NCBI RefSeq assembly: GCF_026151205.1
Contig: NC_087077.1
Coordinates: forward strand, 5,912,483-5,976,482
Reading direction: 5' to 3'
DNA from: Bolinopsis microptera
Lineage: Eukaryota > Ctenophora > Tentaculata > Lobata > Bolinopsidae
Length of the DNA stretch: 64,000 nt
In this document: piece by piece, positions 47,297-58,780 of the stretch
Position numbering within the stretch: position 1 is the stretch's first letter
Layout of the letters: the number at the start of each line of letters is the position of its first letter
Made by a program: the position numbers and the translations under genes
The notes under the pieces: generated by a model
Seen by the model: the letters and a program-made list of their open reading frames with translations, nothing else
Told to the model about the DNA's origin: nothing
Databases searched by the model: none

Positions 47297-48245
47297 TGGT
47301 ACAGTTCACATTTAAAGTTTCAGATATGTTATTGTTTTCATAGTTTGAACATTCCCTGAGTGACATGAAACGAGAAAAATTATCCAAGGAGTTAATTTTT
47401 AATTGAATTGTGTTATCGTTATAATTTTTGTATTTTATCAAATACAGTTAAAGGTTCTAAATGAAAATGAAACGTTGCTCGGTATCACACTATTCTCAAA
47501 GGTTGAAAATCTAGAAGATAATGTATTTGTCATTACTGAATCCTTCCATACAGTTCCCTATATTTAGGGGGTCTTGATGAAAATTCGCCCGAAATTGAGC
47601 TTACAGCTGTTTCTGATGGAAGGGAGTGATATATATCACTATCAGCTGCTTTTAATCCTATGGCAAAAAATAGTCCAAAATTAGTTCCTATGTGTAATTG
47701 TATCGCTCAAAGTATTTTCGATCGCGTGCTCTGGAAGTCTAACTTCTAAAAATCTATCTTTTCCTACATTTGTTTAGTAATCACCCTTAAACTTTCAGGA
47801 TTTATTTGACTTTCTAGCTTTGAAAATCTTGGTAATCGTCAAAAAACAAGGTCCAAGGTTTTCAAAATCAAATAAGCAATTTTTAAATGCCTATCTCAAA
47901 ATTCTGTCCAAAAGGCCGTAAAGGCATTCGACTCAGCAAAAAACTTTTTAACGGTTTATCTCTCACGGTTTTCGCGGAAACCTGTGTTAAAATTGATGTC
48001 GTGGACCGTGGTGTTAGTAAAATGGCAACAGATATTATATATTATAATATGTAGTGACACTTGGGCTATTGAGTGCTGTGGATCATGTTTATATTTTACT
48101 GTACTTTATTCCTTTTCATTGTTCATTATTTATTGTGTCGAATTAGTATAACTTAAATGCAGCCACATTAGAAAATAGAACTACAACCTGTTGTACAAGT
48201 TAAATTAATAAATAAACACCAAAAATAAGTCTCATTTGATTATTT
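47297..48245. other. Intergenic, no gene seen
   Basis: AT-rich, no ORF of note. AATAAATAAAC near 48210 may be a poly(A) signal, though distant from the coiled-coil gene. Confidence 0.4.
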
Positions 48246-48289
48246 TACTTACTTTGGTATGGATACTTTGGAGAGATTCGTAGATTCCT

Positions 48290-49165
48290 CTACTGGGTCA
48301 TCGAATAGTTCGACCGCCCTTGCAGCATCGCTGCTGCCTTATTCATACTCCAGTCCAGCAAAGAATTTCCATTAGGGCAGCTGTAATTGCTCACAGATGG
48401 GTACTGCTCTGGCTGAGACATGGAATGGTGGTATCGATGAAGTGGAGTAGAAAAATGGATCCCCAGGTCATTTGGGCAGCGTTGGTGCACGATTTTCCAC
48501 ATGTGGATGATAATATAACGCTATCTCCTCCATTGCATCGACATTAAATTTAGTGCTTTGAACACCCTAAATCCTTGATGTGAAAGTACGCTGTACTCCT
48601 TCAATCTGTTGGATGTCTGAGATTTTACTGGTATTCCACAGAGGGCAGCAGTACTCTAAGTGACTTCGGACAAGTGACTTGTAAAGTGTCAACATTGTGA
48701 TTCTATTTCAGCATTTGAACGCACTGAGCACCCAGGCTGCAACTTTTCTAGCTCGGGATGCCATAGAACTGACATGATGTGACCACGACATATCAGAAGA
48801 CACTATAACTCCAAGATCCTTAACTTGATCTGTAGGTGAGAGCATATTACCATCTGACATCTTGTATGTTTGTGTTTGACATACAAAAAGGCAGCTCATA
48901 TAGACTCTCATTATGATTCCCCCGGTGAACTAGGAGCTCAGATTTATCCTCGTGTAAAACTATGTTATTACGTTTGGCCCAAGCAATTACATGGTCGAGA
49001 TCTTGCTGAAGAACGATAACACCCTGTTCTGTATATATATGTGCATACGGGTATCATCAGCAAAGATTCTTATAACTGAGCCAGCCACACAAAGCTTTAT
49101 GCCATTTATGAAGAGTATAAAAAGGAGGGGTCCAAGAATGTAGATTGAACCCTCCTTCTGAAAAT
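48290..49165 (-). pseudogene. LINE fragment: RT motif C to C-terminus, many breaks
   Basis: The minus strand gives ILGPLLFILFINGIK and RIFADDTRMHIY (RT motifs B-end and C), then DQVKDLGVIVSSDMSWSHHV. Finally MWKIVHQRCPNDLGIHF is the same post-RT block as the fragment at 203-592. Frames change at least three times. It is the 3' part of a CR1/RTE-like LINE. Confidence 0.75.
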
Positions 49166-49252
49166 TGTGCTGTAAACTGGCGGTCCCCCCTGTACCCCCG
49201 GGCCCCCAGCCTTGGTCGACCGACGACCCCATGTCAGAAACTTGATACCCGA

Positions 49253-49270
49253 TCCCCCCCCCCCCCCCCC
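49253..49270. repeat. Poly(C) tract
   Basis: About 18 C with one adjoining A, just upstream of the LINE fragment. Confidence 0.9.
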
Positions 49271-49599
49271 GTATCAGCCCACATAATTCTTGGAAACTCC
49301 TTTATAACGTAGCTTAGGATGTTTTCCGGGTGGTAGCTATTTCCGTGTGTATTAATAATTATGTAGGGGATATCGTATACTGCACACTTATTGAGGGTTA
49401 TTGAATAGACCCAAATCTTGATCTATATTTTCTTCATTATTGGAAGTGTCCTGACTATTGTGTACCTGTTTATTAAAGCTAACTGGGATACCTTCTCTCT
49501 AATCTTAATACAGTCAAAAGATCAAACACGGCTTGTTAGTTGTTCCTAAACAGTAAGCACGCATTGTATCAAGTCTGTGCAGTACAGGTTATCTACATA

Positions 49600-49785
49600 A
49601 TGTACAGTGTGTGCACTATGTACAGTGTGTGCACTATGTACAGTGTGTGTACTATGTTCAGCGTGTGCACTATGTACAGTGTGTGCACTATGTACAGTGT
49701 GTGCACTATGTACAGTGTGTGCACTATGTTCAGCGTGTGCACTATGTACAGTGTGTGCACTATGTACAGTGTGTGCACTATGTAG
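49600..49785. repeat. 18-bp minisatellite (TGTACAGTGTGTGCACTA)n
   Basis: Ten units; every fourth or fifth unit carries TTCAGCG instead of TACAGTG, showing a higher-order repeat. ORFs on both strands across it are artefacts. Confidence 0.95.
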
Positions 49786-49902
49786 ATTGTCTATCTGTCT
49801 GCGCACATGTTTGTGTAATATATTAGATGTTAACTACTCACGTTAACAAGCTCCAGTATTTATAAGATAGCAGTATAAGAATGCATGTGTGTGTACTTAC
49901 CT

Positions 49903-50090
49903 AACTGTGTACTGTGTACTGTGTACTGTGTACTGTGCAGCTCTAGAGAAATAAGAATGATAACAACTAACTGTGTACTGTGTACTGTGTACTGTGTACT
50001 GTGTACTGTTTACTGTTTACTGTGTACTGTGTACTGTGCACTGTGTACTGTGTACTGTGCAGCTCTAGAGAAATAAGAATGATAACATAG
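49903..50090. repeat. (GTGTACT)n minisatellite with duplicated flank
   Basis: The 7-bp unit array is split into two blocks, each followed by the same GCAGCTCTAGAGAAATAAGA segment (49937 and 50059), indicating a larger duplication. Confidence 0.9.
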
Positions 50091-51300
50091 ATACACACTA
50101 CACAGCACCTACTATCTAATATATAATATCTACAGCTATTGGTACTGTGGACTAATTCTTCGAGTTCGGTTGACCTTGCCGTAAACATACATTTAAAGGA
50201 GTTTGAGAAGCGATAATTTTCTAATTGCTTATCTGAAAGCTTGTAAACGATTATAGCACACAATCCTAAAATCGACACACATCTGACGACTCTCAAGCCT
50301 CTTCAGATCATGCCCGGTCGATCGCCAAATCTACTGGATTGGAACAGTTTGGGCGGTTACATCTTTACATTTTACCTCCAAAACGTACAAGTGGTTACAA
50401 CTGTATTTCTGAGAATGATTGAGAAGAAGTAAAACTGATGAGCTGTGTTTAAATGTGAAACATACACTCAACACAGTATGTAGAATGCAATTTTATTCAA
50501 TTATCGTTACATAATAATATTAGAGCTTGCATGGTGTTATATTTGTAGACGGCAAACTATTTTGGCACGTTTGTGGCTCACAATAAATATCCTTGTGTGT
50601 ACATCTAAATATAGAGCGATTTTCCGTAATCAGTTCAATTAACCAAATTACGCGGTGCTAAAAATAACACCGCACTGGTTAGAAAATGACGACTTTTTAA
50701 AAGAAATTACCTCCCTCCCCTCTACTCAGTGAATACGTAATATTATGTGAACGACCTCTTACTTTACAACTAAAAATATGAAACTGTTCACCTCCTTTGG
50801 GTACCCGACTCTATTACAAAGCAGAATGAAGAGACGTTATTGCATGAGATTGATGACAAACTACTCAAATTCCTACGTTATTATGCGTTCAGTATGGACT
50901 ATACATTACATATAAAACTCTTACGCTTTTTCTATTTACTTTTTCAGTTCGGTATTAACCTACTTGGAGGACTGTGTTTATGATCTAACTGATTAGACAT
51001 TGATTATTTGATTGACATGCTGGTCACCGTTAACATTGAATAATACAACATTGTGTAATATAACAGCATAGGATTTAAAGGTGTATGACGTGAGAGGTGA
51101 TCAAATGAAACGTTGTGTGATTCATAAACGTAAGGCGCCAAATACATACCAGTGTAAAAAGTGAAGTAAATTTCGCGTAGTAGATGAATGCCACGCGCGC
51201 GCGTTTAAATTGGTAATTCTGGGATTCCGAATTACACATACATACATGTTACATGGCGAGATCTCCATCCAAAAGGATTAGTCTGCGTCGACTGCGTCAT
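50091..51300. other. Intergenic; contains one MITE terminus
   Basis: No gene. TACGTAATATTATGTGAACG plus ACCTCTTA at about 50732-50760 is a diverged copy of the terminal motif of the foldback MITE at 3918. Confidence 0.45.
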
Positions 51301-51302
51301 TA

Positions 51303-51786
51303 CTTTGTATTATACAACTTCGGCGGGTAACATTTCTCCATCCCTTTCGGAATTCGGTCTGCAGCTAATCTTCTCATACAATCAATCGTGAGCCCATTAC
51401 GATCCAATCTCTGCTCAGCATCCTCAATGAATACATCATTTAAGCTCTTCCTAGGCCTGCCTCTTGATCTCTTCCCATGCTTGGGTTTCCATTCAAGTAA
51501 ATAGTTGGGCAACCGATCTTCAGGCATTCTACTGAGTACTGACATGTCCAAACCAACGCAGCCGTTTTGTTGTTATTATGTCAGCAAGGGCAGTTATTGA
51601 TGCCCTTCTTAAAACATCCTCATTACTTACTCGATGGAACCACCTCACTCTCAGGATTCTTCTTAAGCAGTACTGATGGAAAGACTCCAATCTTCTTGTC
51701 TGCACTTGAGTCGTGTTCCATATCTCACATCCATAGGTCAGAATGGTAAGAACACGACAAGTGTTAGTGAAACAAATTTTTTTCAA
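51303..51786 (-). pseudogene. RTE/Jockey-like LINE C-terminus, 5' truncated, frameshifted
   Basis: The minus strand reads ILTYGCEIWNTTQVQTRRLE, FHQYCLRRILRVRWFHRVS, TTKRLRWFGHV. After a shift near 51540 it continues DRLPNYLLEWKPKHGKRSRG and RPRKSLNDVF. This is the typical end of RTE-like LINE proteins (CLRRIL...W..+V.N.+VL.R..., RL+W.GHV). It stops abruptly at the palindromic element on the right. Confidence 0.8.
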
Positions 51787-52061
51787 CGTGACTTTTAACC
51801 TGTTCTCTAGCTGGCCCTGAACGACCATCCGAAACCCTTACCCTCTAATCTGATCCTAACTCAATCCCTAACATAAGCACATGCTGAAACTCTTAACGAG
51901 AAATTACACCAACTTCCTTACACGGTCATATCACGAGACTCGACAAGGGAGCATTTTAGCCATATGTCATGGAGGTGATTCGGAATCAGCGTCCGAAAAT
52001 AGAAAATTCATCGATCCAAGCTTGGTTTCAACTGCATCGGAAGCCCCGCTGTGCGCGCCAT

Positions 52062-52089
52062 CTGGGGGGGGGGGGGGGGGGGTGGGTGG
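52062..52089. repeat. Poly(G) tract at the centre of the palindrome
   Basis: About 20 G followed by TGGGTGGG. It may form a G-quadruplex; this is inference from composition. Confidence 0.9.
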
Positions 52090-52249
52090 GACAATTTCGA
52101 GCGTGCTCAATCACTCTACAGTCGATCTTCGAGATTGATTTATAGGGCCACCAACTTGAATCGATGTATTTTCGGACGCTGATTCCGAATCACCTCCATG
52201 ACATAAGGTTAAAATGCTCCCTACCCTTGTCGAGTCTCGTGATATGACC

Positions 52250-52340
52250 TTGTATCACGTTGCGACCCCCACTTTATCGTCCTGACGATACAGGGGGAGC
52301 CGCGCACGAAGTGCGCGGCGGGTCATACAACGTATGACAA
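52250..52340 (+). mobile_element. Tiny structured mobile element, copy 3 (91 bp)
   Basis: The ends are the same as copies 1 and 2. Flanked by the perfect 8-bp duplication ATATGACC (52242-52249 and 52341-52348). The left arm of the surrounding palindrome has the uninterrupted sequence (CTTACACGGTCATATCACGA in inverse orientation, near 51920), that is, the empty site. The middle is shortened to a perfect hairpin (TATCGT-cctg-ACGATA) and the GC hairpin loop is GAA instead of TC. Confidence 0.85.
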
Positions 52341-52990
52341 ATATGACCGTGTAAGGAAGTTTGTATAATTTCTCGTTAAGAGTTTCAGCATGTGCTTTTG
52401 TTAGGGATTGAGATATATTACGATTGGGTTATATTACGATTGAGTTATATTACGATTGAGTCATATTAGGATCAGATTAGAGGGTAAGGGTTTCGGATAA
52501 TCGTTCAGGGCCAGCTAGAGGCTGGCCCTGACGGCCGCATAAGAAAGTTAGTCTAATTTCTCGTTAGGATTAGGGTTCAGCAATATGCTTTTGTTAAGGT
52601 TAGGGTTAGGGTTTCGAATAGTCGTTCAGGACCAGCTAGAGAACGGGTTGAAAAAGTCACGTGACAGTCGAGTGTAGAGTGATTAATCATCATCCCAAAT
52701 CTTCCTAAGCCTACGACTAGTAAGACTAGAAACGTTCACCGCTCACTAAGCTAGATTATCTCTCCTTGATTTGGCTAGAGTAACCTACTGTTGATATAGT
52801 TTCAAGTCAGTCCTCCGTCCAGATCAAGTCGCCTTTGGGACCAGCCAGTCCACGTCAAGACCAAACCAAGACCTAAACCTTTTGTTTTCTTCTCTACAAG
52901 TACAACACTATCAAATGTCAAAGCAATCATCATCAATTAATACTAATAGTTTTTAATTTGTAAGCTTTATATACCATATTGCATATTATA

Positions 52991-53212
52991 TTACTTATAG
53001 TTATAAATGGCTACAGCTAACACTATTAATGCTAAGTACCAAACAACAAGTGGGAGGTGGATCGTTGGTATACCATTAAATCGATTTAACACCGCAATTC
53101 CAGTCGCAAGCCTGGGACCACTACTAGCATAGTCACAACATCTACAAAGCTGCCATATAACCTGACTGACAATTTTCTCGACTGACTGACAATGTTTCTT
53201 CTTTTTCCCCAT
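52991..53212 (-). CDS. Possible small membrane protein
   Basis: A 73-residue frame starts MGKKKKHCQSVEKIVSQVIW and ends in a hydrophobic PLVVWYLALIVLAVAIYNYK. The basic start and single C-terminal membrane segment are suggestive of a tail-anchored protein, but I do not recognise it and there is no other support. It may be chance. Confidence 0.25.
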   Translation of the reverse strand: MGKKKKHCQSVEKIVSQVIWQLCRCCDYASSGPRLATGIAVLNRFNGIPTIHLPLVVWYLALIVLAVAIYNYK

Positions 53213-53332
53213 TTAGAATACAAAGATTAGTACATTTTAGCTTATGATTAATATTATATTTTTACCTATAGTTTACCTAGATTAATAATACCATATAGTT
53301 AATAATGAAAATAATTTCTGTGGGTGTAGTAA

Positions 53333-53467
53333 CTGTCACCAAGATGTAAATCAGATCGAATCGAGACGCCGTTCGATCTAATTTCTCGTTCGATCTAATT
53401 TCTCGTTCGATCTAATTTCTCGTTCGATCTAATTTCTCGTTCGATCTGATTTACATCTTGGTGACAG
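53333..53467. mobile_element. 135-bp foldback element with perfect 28-bp TIRs
   Basis: CTGTCACCAAGATGTAAATC... at 53333-53360 is exactly inverted at 53440-53467. Between them are four tandem copies of GATCTAATTTCTCGTTC and a short spacer. No obvious target duplication. Non-coding. Confidence 0.75.
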
Positions 53468-53469
53468 GT

Positions 53470-54590
53470 ATCAATTATTATTTAATAGGATCATACACTG
53501 TAACACAAAAATAATAAACAAATTAATACATTAATGCAGTAATTTGTACCGCGATACAAATTTAAAACTGAAGAACCATAAATTAGTATAGTATTAGTAT
53601 AGCCCTCCGTGTTCGATAAATCTGACAGGTCTATATAGTGATCAAATATTTATATCGCGCGCAAGGCTTGTTGCACTATATACAATATAATATTATTATT
53701 ATGTTTTTCAATTTTCATATCGAAAGATAGTTTCTATTTCCGCCAACAACTTATTTTACTGGGTTGCGCTCAGCCTGTGACTCCGCTATATTTGTGTTTT
53801 CTGTCGTAGAAATTTTCCTATTTCCTGGGGCTCTGCTTCCCATACGTAGACCTTTTTTTGAACCAAGTCGTTTCAATGAGAATCTTCGACCAATTGAGTT
53901 ACTCATTGTGGTGTTTTCTGTATTCGACTTCTAAAAATGAAAGTGGGTCAAACTCAATGGTTGTTGACATTGACAAATGATACTCGTCTAAATTTCTTCG
54001 AGTTGGAATTAAACATTAAATGTCTATACTTGTTTTTGTGAACATGCAAGTTAAGAAACTTTCAATTATTGGAAACTTTCCAAAAAAGTTACAATTTCGT
54101 TTTTATGCGCTGTACTGGGGGGTTTCAAAGTTGTGAAGATCTTTCGGTTAAGAGGGACAAGTTCAAATTCGTTAAGCTCAATGATACAACGATTGCATGG
54201 CTTGTAAAATAGAAAGGTTGATTGCTCCTTGTATTGCTCCTTGTATTGGTTAAAAGTACGAGCGCGAGAACCGGTAGACCAAATCAGCACTCTCTGATAT
54301 ATGAAAATGTCATTTAATGTTTAAAATCCGGTCATTCTTTTTTCATCACCCTGTAATATGATAAGTCATATAATCTAAAAATGACGCGGAACAGGTTCGT
54401 TAATTTCGTTAGTAAAATCGATCAGGTAAACTGAATCATGTGATGGTGTGATCACTATTATTCCAAAAAATGGTGACATCAGCATATTATGCTCGAACAA
54501 CAGGGGCATTACACTCCGCTCCACAACTTCTAAACTTTTTCAAATGGTAGTTATACTTGCCAGGCTCGGGGAAGGTTTGGACTTTGGAAG
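53470..54590. other. Intergenic, possible mariner-like remnants
   Basis: No gene. 54340-54450 (GTTCGTTAATTTCGTTAGTAA) resembles 44360-44400 and suggests a shared decayed element. Confidence 0.35.
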
Positions 54591-54599
54591 CTGCCATGC

Positions 54600-55480
54600 G
54601 TGAGAATCAGTGTGGCTTTGGGGAAAAATGAGGGTCGTACGGGCTTTCTTTGACGGTACTGTGAGTGCGGTTTGGCATGACGGTGAGCTTTCGAGGTGGT
54701 TTGATGTACTCAGTGAAACTGGACAGGGAGATATCCAGGGGCCACCCATCTTCAATGTTTGTCTGAACTGGGCTGCTCAATCGGCAATGGAGAGGCTCAA
54801 GATCATTTCGAAAGGTCTGATGCTTTGTGAAGCATTTGGGGAGCTAAAGGAGGATGACATGGCCTGGCGGTCCTTTACGGGACAAAGGATGGTCTCAAGA
54901 ATCTACAGATCTCTTGTCCCAGCATGTTGCATATGCTGGCTTGAAAATCAACAATGGCAAGACAAAGACCATGGCCGCTTCGAAGCAACTCAACAATCAT
55001 ACACAGATGCGTGCACTCTCAACATCAAGGTCGATGATGTCACTGTGGAGTGTGGATCAAGTCAGTCATTTTACTTACTTGGGAGCTGTAATATCTGCTG
55101 ATGGAAACCTGGATAAATATCTGGATAGTAGGATTGGCAAGGCAGCGGGCACCTTAAACACCTTGTCCCGTGTCTGGAACAACCGTAACATCCTGACACC
55201 GACAAAGATCAGAATCTAGAGAGCTGCTGTGCTAACAGTATTACTCTGCGGAAGTGAGACATGGCCGACCATCAAAAGCCCTGTGCACCGTGTAGAGGTG
55301 TTCCATAAGTGGTGTCAGAGGAGAATTCTATGGATCAAGTGGTTCATGAAGACTTCTTTTGATTGGTCGGCGTCGACAGTAAGCCTTCCTTACGGTGGCT
55401 TTCACAACGCGTCCCCATTCTCCAACTCCTGCTGCTGGAGAGAGAGACTCCCAAATTATATACCATAAATATATTAAACA
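54600..55480 (+). pseudogene. RTE-like LINE fragment, RT to C-terminus, frameshifted
   Basis: The plus strand reads MRVVRAFFDGTVSAVWHDGE, IQGPPIFNVCLNWA (a motif B relative) and, after shifts, DLLSQHVAYAGLKINNGKTK. It continues VSHFTYLGAVISADGNLDKY, DSRIGKAAGTLNTLSRVWNN and LTVLLCGSETW...FHKWCQRRILWIKW. This is the order of RTE/BovB-type elements. At least two frameshifts and one stop (55219). Confidence 0.8.
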
Positions 55481-55634
55481 TAGATATCGACAACAGACTC
55501 CGAGAGTCTTGAAGTTCTGTTACCACCGCCTCGGCGCCTCTGGTGCAACCCCGCCGGGTTAACGACAGAGAGACAGGGACTTCCAGGGGAGGTCATGGCC
55601 TGCAACGTGCAACTCGTAGGAGTATGCAATATGC

Positions 55635-56385
55635 TCCTGTAACGTCACTGTAGACCGCTCCTCTTTCCTTTTTTTTGAGTGGCCAATCCAAAACCAAATC
55701 CTGGAGTTACTGCAAGAACCATGGAAGCCTGTGAGCGTGTAGACCGCTCCTCTATCGTTGTTTTGAGTGCCCGATCCAAAACCAAATCCTAGGGTACACG
55801 AGACGTGGTAGCCTGTGTGAGCATGTTAGAGTCTGTTAAGTGTTAGAGTCCTAGGGTTACACGAGACGTGGTAGCCTGTGAGCGTTTTAAATCCTGGGGT
55901 TACACGAGACATGGTAGCCTGTGAGCGTGTAGACCGCTCCTCTATCGTTGTTTTGAGTGTCCGATCCAAAACCAACTCTTAGGGTACACGAGACGTGAAA
56001 GCCTGTGAGCGTGTTAGAGTCTGTTAAGTGTTAGAGTCCTAGGGTTACACGAGACGTGGTAGCCTGTGAGCGTGTTAAATCTTGGGGTTACACGAGACGT
56101 GGTAGCCTGTGAACGTGTCAAATCCTGGGGTTACACGAGACATGGTAGCCTGTGAGCGTGTAGACCGCTCCTCTATCGTTGTTTTGAGTGTCCGATCCAA
56201 AACCAACTCTTAGGGTACACGAGACGTGGAAGCCTGTGAGCGTGTTAGAGTCTGTTAAGTGTTAGAGTCCTAGGGTTACACAAGACGTGCGGTAGCCTGT
56301 GAGGGTTTTAAATCCTGGGGTTACACGAGACATGGTAACCTGTGAGCGTTTAGACCGCTCCTCTATTGTTGTTTTGAGGTTGCAA
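55635..56385. repeat. Nested minisatellite, about 54-bp units in a larger period
   Basis: Units of GGGTTACACGAGACGTGGTAGCCTGTGAGCG type alternate with a longer unit carrying GTAGACCGCTCCTCTATCGT and TCCGATCCAAAACC. The long unit recurs near 55638, 55740, 55928, 56160 and 56348. Non-coding. Confidence 0.9.
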
Positions 56386-57770
56386 TTTCAGCAGGAGATA
56401 GGAAAGAGTGGAGGACATTTTCCAGACTGAGACAACGGATACCAGAGGCTGGCCACTCGGATGATTGAGGAGACCGTTACAAGTACACGTAATGCGTAAG
56501 TAGTGATACGAAACCACAATTGCTCTTCCTGCACGATTCAAATACGGCGGATCATCAATTCAATCATTCGATCTCCCGATATGAGCAAATTATTTTTGTT
56601 TCATATCTCGGTCATTTGTGCAGTTAGCTGCTAGCGCTATGAGATGAATGTCATTCCAACTTTATTTGATGTTTTCCCAACGTATGTATTTTGACTTTCG
56701 CCCCCCTCCGGCCCATTCCCCTGTATTTCTGTACAATGAGGCTGTTTTACCCCTAGCTTATCATCAGTTAGATATTTGGTCCTCCTGGTGAATTTGAGTC
56801 TACCATCCTTCCTGACCAACTTTCTCTTCCGTTTCAAGATGGAGGGTCTTCTAAACTTAATGTTGTTCATTTTCAGATATGCTCCAAACTTTGTTCCTGT
56901 AATTTAACTTATTTAAATATTTTACATCGGTTAAATCGCAAAACCCTCTTCAATTATATAAAAGTTTAGATAACAAAGCTTTAAAAATTAGGAGGTACCA
57001 ATGTTTGCATCTAGAGATGTTTATAATTATAAAGCAGGACAAAGTCAAACGTGAACTAAGTACTAACCTTTAATAAATTCTAACTTGAAAGCTCCTCTGC
57101 TACTGAGATTTTCCAAGAAACTAAGTGATAGTCTCTTTCTGAGATCGTAAGTGTGTTTCCACATTTGAATCATGTTTATTAATCCAAGTAACTGCTGCGA
57201 TATCTCCTGCAGTGTAGTTTATCAAGTCGGACTTTAATAATTAAAAACCGCGAGTCTTATAACGTAGATTTATTATTCACTAGGTCTCCATTAGAAATGA
57301 TGAATCAATTTTCTATACATCTGATTATTTGATTATTTTTATTCACAATCGTGCTACATAGAAAACTCATGATTTATTTTGACTGAAAGTTAGTACCCTG
57401 ATGTAGAATAGAATGAGGGCATTGTATTCGTTGTGTAGAATGTCCGATTCTGGCTTGTTTCCCTAAATTATTAATTAGTATGGTTAATAATAGTCACTTA
57501 ATCATAATGTGACTATTATAACTCAGTGACTTGAAACCGCTCGCAGTTTTAAATCAGGTTTGCGCCAGGGCTAGGTTATGGTTGTCGAGATGACGTGACA
57601 ATTTGAATTATTCAACAGGCTTTTCTATTCTTGAATTTGTGACCAAAATTTATACTGACAAGATAACAAATTTGTTAGTATAATGCAGTAGCTAGTAATG
57701 TAGTAGCTAGTAATAAAGGAAATGCTATCAATTATAAAATAAACAGTGATTATAATGTATGCGACTTATC
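56386..57770. other. Intergenic with one mariner-like end
   Basis: 56690-56735 (AACGTATGTATTTTGACTTTCG, then CCCCTGTAT) resembles the right end of the element at 44089-44865. A basic minus frame (56637-56870) has no family features. Otherwise no gene. Confidence 0.35.
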
Positions 57771-57784
57771 AGTTATGATTGAGA

Positions 57785-58548
57785 AACACTGACAGACGAA
57801 CAGACAGAGGAAAAGACAGATGAACATACAGACGAAAAGATAGACGAACAGACAGACGAAAAGACAGACGAACTAACAGACGAACAGACAGACGAACAGA
57901 CAGACGAACAGACAGACGAACAGACGGACGAAAAGACAGACGAGCAGACAGACGAACAGACGGACGAAAAGACAGACGAACTTACAGACGAACAGACAGA
58001 CGAACAGACAGACGAACAGACGGACGAAAAGACAGACGAGCAGACAGACGAACAGACATACGAACAGACAGACGAACAGACAGACGAACAGACAGACGAA
58101 CAGACAGACGAACAGACGGACGAACATACAGACGAACAGACAGACGAACAGACATACGAACAGACAGACGAACAGACGGACGAAAAGACAGACGAGCAGA
58201 CAGACGAACAGACATACGAACAGACAGACGAACAGACAGACGAACAGACAGACGAACAGACGGACGAAAAGACAGACGAGCAGACAGACGAACAGACAGA
58301 CGAACAGACAGACGAACAGACAGACGAACAGACAGACGAACAGACAGACGAACAGACGGACGAAAAGACAGACGAACTTACAGACGAACAGACAGACGAA
58401 CAGACAGACGAACATACAGACGAACAGACAGACGAACAGACATACGAACATACAGACGAACAGACAGACGAACAGACAGACGAACAGACAGACGAAAATA
58501 CAGACGAACACACATATGAACAGACATACGAACTTACAGACAGCTCAC
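57785..58548. repeat. CAGACGAA/CAGACAGACGAA minisatellite, about 760 bp
   Basis: 12-bp unit CAGACAGACGAA with variants (GGACGAA, AAAGACAGA, GAGCAG, ATACAGA) in repeating order: the block ending GACGGACGAAAAGACAGACG recurs about every 80-120 bp. Three long minus-strand frames of Cys/Ser/Val repeats are artefacts. Confidence 0.95.
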
Positions 58549-58780
58549 CGTTATATGGTAGAAGATGTAGGCACAGTAGTAGGTAACGCTGAGTGATAGC
58601 ACTAAAATATAGACTGTTGAGAGGCGAAGAAAGAAGAAAGTTTCTTTATTGTGCATACTCTCTGATGAGGTCAAGTTCCTTTCCTGAAAATACGTGAACC
58701 ATATAATATGTAGAAATACCTCAAAAAGGAGGATACAAACAGAATAGTGAAGACTTTATCTTAAAGAAAACACTTTTCTA

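Larger units (their letters stand above)
51787..52661. mobile_element. Palindromic element with partly duplicated right end
   Basis: The left arm (51787-52020) and right arm (52160-52516) are long inverted copies: CGTGACTTTTAACCTGTTCT, CTAGCTGGCCCTGAACG, CTCTAATCTGATCCTAA, TTAACGAGAAATTA, CGGAATCAGCGTCCGAAAA. The right side repeats the terminal about 145 bp a second time (52530-52661). The centre (52020-52160) is unique and contains a G tract. No ORF. The right arm alone carries an insertion (52250-52340). Confidence 0.75.

Noticed and set aside
52590-52620. GGTTAGGGTTAGGG considered as telomeric
   Set aside because: Only two units, inside the duplicated end of the palindromic element.
57773-58513. 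246-residue Ser/Cys/Val repeat ORF, resembling a repeat protein
   Set aside because: It is the 12-bp minisatellite read in one of three equally open frames.
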